Shown here piece by piece: positions 44,942 through 53,535 of a DNA stretch of 64,000 bases. Every line of letters starts with the position of its first letter. Position 1 is the first letter of the stretch. Source of the DNA: DASUBV01 sp035532295 (lineage in GTDB: Bacteria; Actinomycetota; Actinomycetes; Streptosporangiales; Streptosporangiaceae). The position numbers and the translations under genes are program-made. The notes beneath the pieces were generated by a model, which saw nothing but the letters and a program-made list of their open reading frames with translations, made no database searches and was not told the DNA's origin. The DNA lies in the NCBI GenBank assembly GCA_035532295.1, contig DATKRH010000172.1, positions 1-64,000 of the forward strand, written 5' to 3'.

Positions 44942-46657
44942 GTGGGCACAATATCGTCAGCACCAGAGGTGCGTAGCGCGTCATCGCCAGATGCCCGCGG
45001 CGACACGCTCGCCTCGCTGCGCAGCCAGCTGACCAACCTGCGGGCGCTGCTGGTCCTGTCCATCCTGATGACCGAGAGCGCCGACGACGGGCAGATACTC
45101 CGGCTGGCCGCGTCGTCTGCCTCGTCGCTCGGATCATGGCGGATCGCGGGCTTCCTGGTGGGCGACAGCTGGCTGGCCGGCACCCGGGCCACCGGCGCGA
45201 TGTCCGCGGAACTGACCGGCCAGCTTCGCGCGCTGCCCGAGGCTGGCGGCCCGGTGACCGTGCTCGGCACCGCGTGGGCATGGGCGTACCCGATGCGCAG
45301 CATCGCGGGGCAGCTCGGCTACATGGTCGTGTGCGCCGAGCGTGAGCCGGGCGTCGACGAGCAGTTCCTCGCGCAGGTGGTGGCGCAGCAGACCGGGGTC
45401 GCGGTGTCCAATGCGCGGCTGCACGGCCGGGAGCGTGACACGGCGCTCGAACTGGCCAGGACGAACGCGGCGCTTGAGGATACGGTGACCACCTTGCGTC
45501 GCGGGATGCAGATCCACGAGCGCCTCACCCGGGTCGCGGCGGCTGGCGAAGGGGCGGCCGGCATCGCCGAGGCGCTGCATGACCTGACCGGACTGCCGGT
45601 GGCGGTCGAGGACCGGTACGGCAACCTGTCCGCATGGGCGGGTCCGGGCAAGCCCGCCGCCTACCCGAAGGCGCCGGCGTACGACCGGGAGCAGCTCGTC
45701 CGCCGGCTGACGATCGAGGGCCGGTCGGTACGCGACGGCGACCGGGTGGTCGCGCTGGCGTCCCCGCGCCCTGGCGTGCTAGGCCTGCTCGCTCTCATGG
45801 ACCCGGGCCGCGGCGCTGCCACCACGGACGTGATGGCTCTCGAGCACGGAGCTACCGTCCTGGCCGTCGAGCTGGCCCGGCTGCGCGGGCTGGCCGACAC
45901 CGAGCTCCGGGTACGCCGCGAGCTTGTGCACGACCTGCTCACCGGCACCGACGATGAGAGTGCCTACCTGCGTGCCGAAGCGCTGGGTTACGACCTGGGG
46001 CTGCCACACCAGGTGGCGGTCGTGGAAGCCGCGGAACGATCACGTGCCCACGAGGAAGTCCTGCACGCCGCCCGGCGCGCGCTGCGCCAGCAACAGCTGC
46101 CGGGGCTGCTGGGCACGATGGCCGGCACCGTGGTGATCGTCGCTCCCGGCGGCGGCATCGACTGGGAGGCGCTGCGCCAGGCCACCATGGCTCAGCTGGG
46201 TGGCAGCCGTTGCCGGATGGGAGTCGGTGAGGCGTATCCGCGGCCGTCCCAGCTGTCGCGCTCACTGCGTGAGGCCCGGCTCGCGCTCCGGCTGCAGAAG
46301 GCTTCGTCGGCGGGCGAGCAGACCTCGGTCTTCGCCGACCTCGACGTCCTGCGGATGCTGGCATCCGTCGACGATCTCGCCGACGTGGAGGGCTTCGTCC
46401 GTAAATGGCTCGGCGCCCTGGCCGACTACGACGAGCACAAGCACACCGAGCTGCTGAAGACGCTCACTCAGTATCTCCAGCACGGCGGTGGCTACGAAGC
46501 CACCTCCAGCGCACTGTCGGTACACCGCAGCACGCTGAAGTACCGGCTCCAGCGGATCCGTGACCTGACCGGATTTGATCTGGGCGATCCGGAGATCCAC
46601 TTCAACCTGCAGCTCGCGACCAGGGCCTGGGTGACCCTTCAGGCACTGCGCGGCTGA
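44942..46657 (+). CDS. PucR-family transcriptional regulator with GAF domain (second copy)
   Basis: 571 aa from GTG. Same architecture as the copy at 39.7 kb: GAF-like N-terminal half (ALLVLSILMTESADDGQILR), central region with RYGNLSAWAGPGKPAAYPKA, and C-terminal HTH (ATSSALSVHRSTLKYRLQRI). Similarity runs through the whole length, so it is a duplication. The promoter carries the strongest dyads of the window. Together the two copies flank xecCDE and could read different inducers or form heteromers. Confidence 0.87.
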   Translation: MGTISSAPEVRSASSPDARGDTLASLRSQLTNLRALLVLSILMTESADDGQILRLAASSASSLGSWRIAGFLVGDSWLAGTRATGAMSAELTGQLRALPEAGGPVTVLGTAWAWAYPMRSIAGQLGYMVVCAEREPGVDEQFLAQVVAQQTGVAVSNARLHGRERDTALELARTNAALEDTVTTLRRGMQIHERLTRVAAAGEGAAGIAEALHDLTGLPVAVEDRYGNLSAWAGPGKPAAYPKAPAYDREQLVRRLTIEGRSVRDGDRVVALASPRPGVLGLLALMDPGRGAATTDVMALEHGATVLAVELARLRGLADTELRVRRELVHDLLTGTDDESAYLRAEALGYDLGLPHQVAVVEAAERSRAHEEVLHAARRALRQQQLPGLLGTMAGTVVIVAPGGGIDWEALRQATMAQLGGSRCRMGVGEAYPRPSQLSRSLREARLALRLQKASSAGEQTSVFADLDVLRMLASVDDLADVEGFVRKWLGALADYDEHKHTELLKTLTQYLQHGGGYEATSSALSVHRSTLKYRLQRIRDLTGFDLGDPEIHFNLQLATRAWVTLQALRG

Positions 46658-46730
46658 GCGCCTCGTGCCGCCGGCTGAGGGCACCTGCCGTCGCAGGGGC
46701 CGATCGTGCGGAGCCAGGACCCCCAGTTGA

Positions 46731-46741
46731 TCCTGCCAGGA
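46731..46741. promoter_or_regulatory. TCCTGCCAGGA dyad upstream of the E1-alpha gene
   Basis: TCCTG-C-CAGGA is a perfect 11-base dyad matching the core of the dyad at 44833-44849, 40 bases upstream of the E1-alpha ATG. Probably another site of the same regulator. Confidence 0.45.
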
Positions 46742-46780
46742 CGAGGTAGCCGTGCGGCGGCCAGCCGTAGCGTCCCCGTC

Positions 46781-47758
46781 ATGGAGTCCCCCGATGGCCT
46801 TGAGCTCTACACGCGGATGAGCTTCCTGCGCAGGTTCCTGGAGAAGGTCGACTCGCTGTACCGGCAGGGGCAGATCCACGGGCCCGTCCACCTGGGGCTC
46901 GGCCAGGAGGCCATCGCGATCGGTGCCGCGTCGGTACTCCGGCCCGGTGACTACTCGATCGGCACCTACCGCGGCCACGCGCATGCGCTCGCCCGCGGCG
47001 CCCCGCCCGACGCGGTACTCGCCGAACTGCTCGGCCGCACGGGCGGGATCTGCGCGGGCAAGGGCGGGTCGATGCACATCACCAGCGTCGAGCACGGGTA
47101 CTACGGGTCATACGCCATCGTCGGCGCCCACCTCCCGGTCGCCTGCGGGCTCGCCTGGGCCGCGAAGATCCGGCACACCGACCAGGTCACGGTGTGCTTC
47201 TTCGGCGACGGTGCGGTGAACATCGGGGCGTTCCACGAAGCGGTGAACCTGGCCGCGGTCTGGCGGCTGCCTGTCGTGTTCGTCTGCGAGAACAACTGGT
47301 ACATGGAGTACACGCCGATCGCCGACGTCATCCCCGTCGCCCGGCCTGCCGCAGACCGCGCGGCAGCCTACGGGCTGGCGCCGGTCGTGGTCGATGGCAA
47401 TGACGTGCTGGCCGTGCGGCAGGTGATCGGCGACGCGGTCGCCGCCGCCAGGAACCAGCAGGGACCGAGCCTGATCGAAGCGCAGACCTACCGGCTGAAG
47501 GGCCATTCGGGCGCCGACGGCGGCAGCTACCGGCCGGCCGACGAGGTGGCGCGGTGGGCGCTGCGCGAGCCGCTGCTGCTGTCGCGGGCGGCGCTGCTGC
47601 GGGCAGGCACCGCCGAAGCCGCGCTGGACGAGATCGATAGCCGCGCGCGGGCCGGCCTCGCCGCCCTGGCGCGGGACGTGCTCGCGCGGCCGGTCCCAGA
47701 TCCGGCGACCGCCTGGACAGACGTGTGGAGCGACGGGGGCTGGCAATGGCGGAACTGA
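46781..47758 (+). CDS. Thiamine-diphosphate dehydrogenase E1 alpha subunit (acetoin/pyruvate type)
   Basis: 325 aa from ATG 46781; an upstream GTG at 46706 is less likely. PVHLGLGQEAIAIGAASVLR, GGICAGKGGSMHIT, GSYAIVGAHLPVACGLAWA and the ThDP-Mg motif GDGAVNIGAFHEAVNLAAVW ... NNWYMEYTP are standard for E1 alpha of the acetoin:DCPIP/pyruvate dehydrogenase group. It is paired with E1 beta (13-base overlap). No E2 acyltransferase or classical E3 is adjacent, which is unusual: either a distant E2 is used or the E1 acts on its own. Confidence 0.85.
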   Translation: MESPDGLELYTRMSFLRRFLEKVDSLYRQGQIHGPVHLGLGQEAIAIGAASVLRPGDYSIGTYRGHAHALARGAPPDAVLAELLGRTGGICAGKGGSMHITSVEHGYYGSYAIVGAHLPVACGLAWAAKIRHTDQVTVCFFGDGAVNIGAFHEAVNLAAVWRLPVVFVCENNWYMEYTPIADVIPVARPAADRAAAYGLAPVVVDGNDVLAVRQVIGDAVAAARNQQGPSLIEAQTYRLKGHSGADGGSYRPADEVARWALREPLLLSRAALLRAGTAEAALDEIDSRARAGLAALARDVLARPVPDPATAWTDVWSDGGWQWRN

Positions 47759-48759
47759 CCTACCGGCAGGCTGTCGCCGCCGCGCTCGCCCAGGAGATGG
47801 CGCGCGACGAGCGCGTCGTGCTGCTCGGCGAGGACGTGGCGAGCGGGGGGGTGTTCAAGACGACCGGCGGGCTGCGCGAGCGGTTCGGGCCGGACCGGGT
47901 ATGGGACACGCCGATTTCGGAGCAGGCCATCGCGGGCGCGGCGATGGGCGCCGCGATGGCCGGCCTGCGGCCGGTTGCCGAGATCATGTTCGCCGACTTC
48001 TACGCGACCTGCTGGGACCAGGTGGCGAACGAGATCGCGAAGATCCGCTACATGACCGGCGGGCAGGTCAGCATGCCGCTCGTGCTGAGGGGCGCGAACG
48101 GCTCGGGCGGTCTCGGGTTCGGCAGCCAGCACGGCCAGTCGGCGGAGAACTGGGCCATGTGCGTGCCAGGACTCAAGATCGTGTCGCCAGCCGGCCCGGC
48201 CGAGGCGTTCGGCTTGCTGGCCGCCGCCATCCGGGACAACGACCCGGTCCTGGTCTTCGAGCACAAGGCGCTGTACGGCGGCAAGGAGAACGTGCCGGAG
48301 GGCGAGCATGTGCTGCCGCTCGGCCGGGCCCGCACCGTGCGCAGCGGAGGCGATGTCACCCTCGTCGGGCTGTCCATCACGGTGCGGACCTGCCTGGCGG
48401 CGGCCGACGAACTGGCCGCCGCCGGCGTCGAGGCCGAGGTCATCGACCTGCGGACGCTGGTGCCCCTGGACGCCGCCGCCGTGCTCGCCTCGGTGGCGCG
48501 CACCGGGCGGCTGGTCGTGGTGGAAGAGAATCCTGGCCAGCTGGGCTGGGGTGCCTCGATCGCGGCGATCGCGGCGCAGGAGGCGTTCGGCGACCTGGTC
48601 GCCCCGGTCACCAGGGTCAGCGGCGGCAACGTTCCGCTGCCGGTGGCGGCCTCACTCGAGGCCGAGGTGGACGTCTCGCCGCAGCGTGTCGTGGCGGCGA
48701 TCCGCGGGCTCCTGGACCGCGGCAAGCAGGTAAGCGGTACCCGTCATCGAGAAAGGTGA
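47746..48759 (+). CDS. Thiamine-diphosphate dehydrogenase E1 beta subunit
   Basis: 337 aa from ATG 47746. LTYRQAVAAALAQEMARDER, GEDVASGGVFKTTGGL, DTPISEQAIAGAAMGAAMAG and GANGSGGLGFGSQHGQSAEN followed by WAMCVPG are the ThDP/PYR-domain motifs of E1 beta. The C-terminal transketolase-type domain (about 200-325) has VIDLRTLVPLD and VEENPGQLGWGAS. It forms an alpha2beta2 E1 with the previous gene. A MetE-like gene starts only 5 bases after its stop, so the decarboxylase/aldehyde-forming activity may be tied to CoM or thiol chemistry. Confidence 0.87.
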   Translation: MAELTYRQAVAAALAQEMARDERVVLLGEDVASGGVFKTTGGLRERFGPDRVWDTPISEQAIAGAAMGAAMAGLRPVAEIMFADFYATCWDQVANEIAKIRYMTGGQVSMPLVLRGANGSGGLGFGSQHGQSAENWAMCVPGLKIVSPAGPAEAFGLLAAAIRDNDPVLVFEHKALYGGKENVPEGEHVLPLGRARTVRSGGDVTLVGLSITVRTCLAAADELAAAGVEAEVIDLRTLVPLDAAAVLASVARTGRLVVVEENPGQLGWGASIAAIAAQEAFGDLVAPVTRVSGGNVPLPVAASLEAEVDVSPQRVVAAIRGLLDRGKQVSGTRHRER

Positions 48760-48764
48760 AATCA

Positions 48765-49805
48765 ATGGAGATTCGCGGCGAAGAGGTCCTGCTCCCCGTC
48801 TCGGCGGTGTCGGCGTTCCCGCGGCCGCACTGGCTGCAGGGGCGCGTGCTGGGGTCGCTGGGTGAGCCGGTGTACCGCAGCCACAGCCTGCGGGTGGCCT
48901 ACGAGGATGCCTGCAAGATCTGCGCGCATGAGCAGGAGAACGCTGGCCTGGACATCCTGACCGACGGCGCCCAGTACTACGAGTGGGAGGCGCCAGGCTT
49001 CCAGCTGGAGCCGATCTTCCATTTCATCCCCGAGAACCTGGGCGGCTTCGCGCCGTACGGGCCGCCAGGGGACGGGCCGAAGTACCGGCCGTTCTATCAG
49101 GCAGTCGTCAAAGACAAGATCACCTGGGAGCGGCCGATCTTCGAGAGCGTGGTCATGACCATGCAGAACGCGACCGACAAGCCGTTCAAGATAGCCTTCC
49201 TCGGCCCGGCCCAGCAGAGCGTCATCGTCAGGGACGAGTACTACGGCGACCAGGTCGCCGTCGCCAGGGACCTGGCGATCGCGATGAATTCCGAGCTCAA
49301 GTACCTGGTCAGCATAGGTCTGGAGTCCGTGCAGCTGATCGACGTGCTCGCGCCCTATACCCAGGACCGCTGGCAGATCGAGATGCAGGAGATCATGTTC
49401 GACGGCGTGGACGCGATCAAGTTCTGGCACATCTGCTACGGCAGCGTGGACGGCCAGCGGGACGTGTTCGACGGCAAGGCCGCCGAGATGATGCCGCTGT
49501 TCAAGGAGTCCCCGGTGGACGTGATCCACCTGGAGTTCACCAACAAGGGCTTCGACGAGCTGGAAGCGTTCCGCGACTTCCCCGCCGACAAGGTGCTGGG
49601 CGTCGGCGTGGTCGACGCCAAGAACCTCATGGTGGAGACCCCCGAGCAGATCGAGGCGAGGATCCGCGGCGCGCTTGAAGTAGTGCCGGCCGACCGGCTG
49701 CTCATCGCCCCCGACTGCGGCCTCGGCTACTTCAGCCGGACCGTCGCCTACGCGAAGTTGCGCGCCATGGGCCAGGCCGCCGCGTCGGTGCGCAGCACGC
49801 TCTGA
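48765..49805 (+). CDS. Divergent MetE-like (epoxyalkane:CoM transferase family) protein
   Basis: 346 aa from ATG 48765 (AGAAAGGTG upstream). The zinc-thiolate fold of cobalamin-independent methionine synthase C-domain: His222-x-Cys224 in IKFWHICYGS and Cys318 in APDCGLGYFSR are the three zinc ligands. The Asp-Glu of the QLDEP-type strand is altered (VQLIDVLAPY), unlike the xecA-type enzyme at 57.4 kb. It may transfer a thiol such as CoM to a different alkylating substrate, possibly a product of the E1 genes immediately upstream. Confidence 0.78.
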   Translation: MEIRGEEVLLPVSAVSAFPRPHWLQGRVLGSLGEPVYRSHSLRVAYEDACKICAHEQENAGLDILTDGAQYYEWEAPGFQLEPIFHFIPENLGGFAPYGPPGDGPKYRPFYQAVVKDKITWERPIFESVVMTMQNATDKPFKIAFLGPAQQSVIVRDEYYGDQVAVARDLAIAMNSELKYLVSIGLESVQLIDVLAPYTQDRWQIEMQEIMFDGVDAIKFWHICYGSVDGQRDVFDGKAAEMMPLFKESPVDVIHLEFTNKGFDELEAFRDFPADKVLGVGVVDAKNLMVETPEQIEARIRGALEVVPADRLLIAPDCGLGYFSRTVAYAKLRAMGQAAASVRSTL

Positions 49806-49929
49806 TGGCGCCACTGGGGCCGGGACGCCGGGAGCGCCCCGGCTCGGCGGTGTTATCGTCGCCCAGGTGGCAGCGTGGCTCGGGGACGCCGGCGCGGGCG
49901 GGAAGCCGGCGGCCGATCGGAGGCGGGAC

Positions 49930-50547
49930 ATGACGGCGGATGCGCGGTACGAGGTGCTGGGCCTGCAACTGGGCGCCGGTGATCACATCTGCGGGTTTTA
50001 CCGGATGCCGTCCGAGCGTGACGACATCCTCATCCCCTTCCTGGTCGAGGGCCTCAAGGCCGGCGATACGTGCACCTGCGTGGTGGATAGCTGCACGCCC
50101 GACGACGTGCTGGCGAAAATGTCCGAGCGCCTCGAGGTCGATTCGTACCTATCGGTCAGCCAGCTGGAGGTGCTCGACTCCTCCAGCACCTACCTGGCCG
50201 ACGGTGGCTTCCTGCCGGAGCGGATGCTGAAGTTCTGGGAGGCCAAGGCGCGGCAGGGCCCGTGCCGCGCCGGCGGACCCGGGTTCGCGCGCAACATCGG
50301 CGACATGAGCTGGGCGCACCGCAACGGGCCGGGAGTCGCTGAGCTGATCGGCTACGAATCTGAGCTGAACCGGATCATGTCGAACTTCCCGCAGGTCAAC
50401 CTGTGCCTGTACGACCTGACCCGGTGCTCAGGAGACCTGATCATGGATGTGCTGAAGACCCATCCCAAGGCACTGCTCGGCGGCATGATCATCGACAACC
50501 CGTACTACCTGGAGCCGGACGAGTTCCTGGCCAGCCGCGAAGGCTGA
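49930..50547 (+). CDS. MEDS-domain sensory protein (second copy)
   Basis: 205 aa from ATG 49930 (GGAGGCGGG upstream). LGAGDHICGFYRMPSERDDI, LKAGDTCTCVVDSC and, near the end, AELIGYESELNRI with MIIDNPYYLEPDEFL repeat the features of the protein at 39.1 kb. No DNA-binding domain. Located between the MetE-like gene and the divergent aldehyde dehydrogenase gene, it probably belongs to the regulation of the CoM-related genes. Confidence 0.78.
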   Translation: MTADARYEVLGLQLGAGDHICGFYRMPSERDDILIPFLVEGLKAGDTCTCVVDSCTPDDVLAKMSERLEVDSYLSVSQLEVLDSSSTYLADGGFLPERMLKFWEAKARQGPCRAGGPGFARNIGDMSWAHRNGPGVAELIGYESELNRIMSNFPQVNLCLYDLTRCSGDLIMDVLKTHPKALLGGMIIDNPYYLEPDEFLASREG

Positions 50548-50570
50548 GATCGGGTTGGTACCCGGACGGC

Positions 50571-51992
50571 TTAACGGCCGTGCGCGCGCCAGTGCGCGGC
50601 GAACAGGTCCTCCTCGCTCACTGCCTTCGGCTCAATGGGCCGCGACACCCAGGTGAGGTTGATGAAGTGCCGTGCGTTGACGTTCTCGGTGGTGATGTTG
50701 CCGCCCCAGGTGCCGCAGCTGAGGCTGAGCGTGAACGGCAGGCCGTTGCGCGGGCTGCCCGCTCCCTCGTTGAGGTTCTGGTTGACCAGCACCCGCGCCG
50801 TCCTGGTGGTCAGCGCGAGCCGCTCGACATTGGCCTCCGACCTCGTGTGGATCCCGCAGGTGTGGCCCAGGCCCTGGTAGGCAGTGATGTCGTTGACCAG
50901 CTCCGCGGCGGCGTCGATGTCGCCTTCGTAGCGGTAGATCGCGAGCACGACGGACAGCTTCTCGCCGGAGAACGGGTGGTCAGGCCCGGTGCCGGTCTCC
51001 TCCACCAGGAGCATGGGGCAGTCCTCCGCGACCTGGAACCCGGCCAGCTCCGCGATGTGCGCCGCTGACTTCGCTACCACGGCGATCGCGGGCACCGCGC
51101 CGCCGTCCGGCCACATCAGCGCGCGCAGGGCGTCCTTCTGCTGATCGTCGCACAGGTGGGCGCCACCGCCGGTGAGCCGACCGACCAGGTCGTCGTAGAT
51201 CGCCGCATGCGCGATTACCGAGTTGTCGGCCAGGCAGCTGGTGGCGTAGTCGAACGTCTTCGCCGCGGCGATGGCGGCTGCCGCGTCCGCCACGTCAGCG
51301 GTCTCGTCCACCACGTGCACGGCGTTTCCGACCCCCACGCCGTAGGCCGGGGTGCCGGAACTGTACGCGGCGCGCACCATGCCGGAGCCGCCGGTGGCCA
51401 CCACCAGGTCAGCCTGCCGCATGAGCTCCTGCGTCTTCGGCAGCGATGGCGCGGGCAGTGACTGCACCAGGTCCGCGGGCGCGCCCACCTGCTCGCAGGC
51501 GGCACGCATGAACGCGATCACGGCCTCGGTGGTTCCCCGGGTCCTCGGGTGCGGGGCGCAGATGATGGCGTTGCGGCCCTTGAGCGCGAAGAGCGTCTTG
51601 ACGGGCGGCGTCGCGTCCGGGCCGGTGGTCGGGATCAGCGCCGCGACCACGCCGACCGGCTTGGCGATTTTCACCAGCCCGGCGGAGGGCAGCTCCTCGA
51701 CCACGCCGACGGTGCGCAACCCGGCCATGTCGGCCAGCACCCCGGTGACCCGCTTGTTGATCTTGGTTACCTTGTCCGCGTAGTTGCCGAACCCGCCCTC
51801 GTCCACCGCGAGCCTGGCCAGCGACTCGGCGCGGTCCTTGCGGACCACGGCCCAGGCAACGGCGGTGACCAGCTCATCAACCTGTTCCTGCGTGTAGTGC
51901 TCGATGGCGCGTGCCGCAGCGCGGGCACGCCCCACGACAGCCGCGATCTCGTCCCGCACGAGGCTGTCCGCCTGGTCTTTGCGCTCACTCAT
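50571..51992 (-). CDS. CoA-acylating aldehyde dehydrogenase, sulfoacetaldehyde dehydrogenase-like
   Basis: 473 aa from ATG 51992; a longer frame starting at 52208 lacks family sequence. Acylating-ALDH features: VGVVAALIPTTGPDATPPVK, the catalytic Cys in DYATSCLADNSVI (about 246) and GLGHTCGIHT. The end (LSLSCGTWGGNITTENVNAR then HFINLTWVSRPI) resembles SauS, the CoA-dependent sulfoacetaldehyde dehydrogenase, more than EutE/PduP. It would oxidise an aldehyde such as sulfoacetaldehyde to the acyl-CoA. It is divergent from the CoA-disulfide-reductase-like gene. The substrate assignment is inference from memory and context. Confidence 0.75.
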   Translation of the reverse strand: MSERKDQADSLVRDEIAAVVGRARAAARAIEHYTQEQVDELVTAVAWAVVRKDRAESLARLAVDEGGFGNYADKVTKINKRVTGVLADMAGLRTVGVVEELPSAGLVKIAKPVGVVAALIPTTGPDATPPVKTLFALKGRNAIICAPHPRTRGTTEAVIAFMRAACEQVGAPADLVQSLPAPSLPKTQELMRQADLVVATGGSGMVRAAYSSGTPAYGVGVGNAVHVVDETADVADAAAAIAAAKTFDYATSCLADNSVIAHAAIYDDLVGRLTGGGAHLCDDQQKDALRALMWPDGGAVPAIAVVAKSAAHIAELAGFQVAEDCPMLLVEETGTGPDHPFSGEKLSVVLAIYRYEGDIDAAAELVNDITAYQGLGHTCGIHTRSEANVERLALTTRTARVLVNQNLNEGAGSPRNGLPFTLSLSCGTWGGNITTENVNARHFINLTWVSRPIEPKAVSEEDLFAAHWRAHGR

Positions 51993-52140
51993 GCGACCTA
52001 GCGTGACCCGTCCGGCGGCGGATTCCACTGATCTGGCGGGGCGAGCCTGCGGCGGTTCTTTGTCCCCGGAAGACCTGACCTGCGGGGTGGCGCTGCCCGC
52101 ATGCTCGTTCCTGACCGGGGTGAGAAGGCGAGGACGGCAC

Positions 52141-53535
52141 GTGGCACGGCTCGTAGTGATCGGCGGTGGCGCCGCGGGGATGTCGGCCGCGTCGGCCGCC
52201 CGGCGCACTGCGCCCGACCTGGACGTGGTTGTCTGTGAGGCTGGCGGTTTCGCCGCCTACGGCATGTGCGGGATCCCCTACTTCCTCGGCGGTGCCGTCG
52301 AGCGCGCGGAGAGCCTGCTCGCCTATCCGCCGGCCGAGTTCCGCGAGAAGCGCGGCATCGACCTGCGCCTGGGCACCCGGGTCAGCGGGATCGACCCGGA
52401 CGCGCATCAGGTGCGCATCAGCCACGAAGGCGGGAGCGAGCCGCTCGGCTACGACGCGCTTATCGTCGCCAGTGGCGCCGATCCGGTGCGCCCGCCGGTG
52501 CCCGGGCTCGATCATGATCGCGTCTTCACGATCCGGTCCCTGGACGAGGCGATCGAGCTGCGCCGCCTGCTGGACGCTGCCGTGGTCGGCCGGGCCATCG
52601 TGGTGGGGGCCGGTTACATCGGCCTGGAGGCGGCGGAGGCACTCGTCAGCGCGGGCATCAAGGTGCAGGTCATCGAGGCGCTGCCGCGCGTCCTGGGCAC
52701 CGTCGACGAGCCGATCGCCGACCTGGCCGAGGCTGAGCTGAGACGGCATGCCCAGCTGCGGCTCGGCGCGCGGCTGGACGCCGTGCGCGACCGCGATGGC
52801 GGCCTGACCGCGGTGGTGGACGGCGCGGAGCTCGACACCGACCTGGTGGTCGTCGCGGCCGGGGTGCGCCCGGCCACCGAGATGCTGATCGGCGCCGGGG
52901 CCCGGCACCTGCCCGACCGGTCCGTCGTGGTCGACGCCGGGATGCGCACGTCGCTGCCCGGGATCTTCGCGGCCGGCGACGCCGTCGCGCTGCCGCATCT
53001 GGTGCTCGGCGGCCCGGCCTGGGTGCCGCTCGGGCCCGCCGCCAACAAGACCGGCCGGGTAGCCGGCACCGTGGCGGCCGGCGGTACCGCGTCGTTCGCG
53101 GGCATCGTCGGCACCGCGGTGGTCAAGGTGTTCGGCCTCGAGGTGGCCCGTACCGGGCTCGGGCTCGCCGAGGCCCGGGCCGCCGGCCTGGCCGCGGACG
53201 CCACCGACGTGGTCTCCCGGTCGCGGGCGAAGTACTACCCGGGCAGCTCGCCGGTGCACGTGCGGCTGGTGCACGCGCCCGACGGCCGGCTGCTCGGCGG
53301 CCAGATGGCCGGGCCTGAGGGCGTCGCCAAGCGCATCGACGTGCTGGCGACTGCCCTGTACGCCGGGCTCACCGTCGCCGACCTCGCCGCGCTTGACCTC
53401 AGCTACGCCCCGCCGTTCGCCCCCGTGTATGAACCCGTGATCGTCGCCGCGCAGAAGGCGGAGCGGCTGGTCTGGAGTACCACAGGAGGCCAGGCTCCCC
53501 GGCCGGCCGCGAACACCGTCGGAGGATCACGATGA
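52141..53535 (+). CDS. CoA-disulfide reductase-like flavoprotein
   Basis: 464 aa from GTG 52141. FAD motif VVIGGGAAGMSAAS at the N-terminus; a single redox-type Cys in YGMCGIPYFLGG (about residue 44), the site of CoADR/Nox-type enzymes; NAD(P)H motif VVGAGYIGLEAAEALVSAG (about 160); and ...SRAKYYPGSSPVHVRLV, typical of CoADR C-domains. It could keep a low-molecular thiol such as CoA or CoM reduced. ATGA overlap with the CoA-transferase alpha gene. Confidence 0.83.
   Translation: MARLVVIGGGAAGMSAASAARRTAPDLDVVVCEAGGFAAYGMCGIPYFLGGAVERAESLLAYPPAEFREKRGIDLRLGTRVSGIDPDAHQVRISHEGGSEPLGYDALIVASGADPVRPPVPGLDHDRVFTIRSLDEAIELRRLLDAAVVGRAIVVGAGYIGLEAAEALVSAGIKVQVIEALPRVLGTVDEPIADLAEAELRRHAQLRLGARLDAVRDRDGGLTAVVDGAELDTDLVVVAAGVRPATEMLIGAGARHLPDRSVVVDAGMRTSLPGIFAAGDAVALPHLVLGGPAWVPLGPAANKTGRVAGTVAAGGTASFAGIVGTAVVKVFGLEVARTGLGLAEARAAGLAADATDVVSRSRAKYYPGSSPVHVRLVHAPDGRLLGGQMAGPEGVAKRIDVLATALYAGLTVADLAALDLSYAPPFAPVYEPVIVAAQKAERLVWSTTGGQAPRPAANTVGGSR

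Noticed and set aside
47901..48764. Apparent N-terminal extension of the MetE-like protein of 288 codons
   Set aside because: It is the out-of-frame reading of the E1 beta gene; the true start at 48765 has a ribosome site and family sequence.
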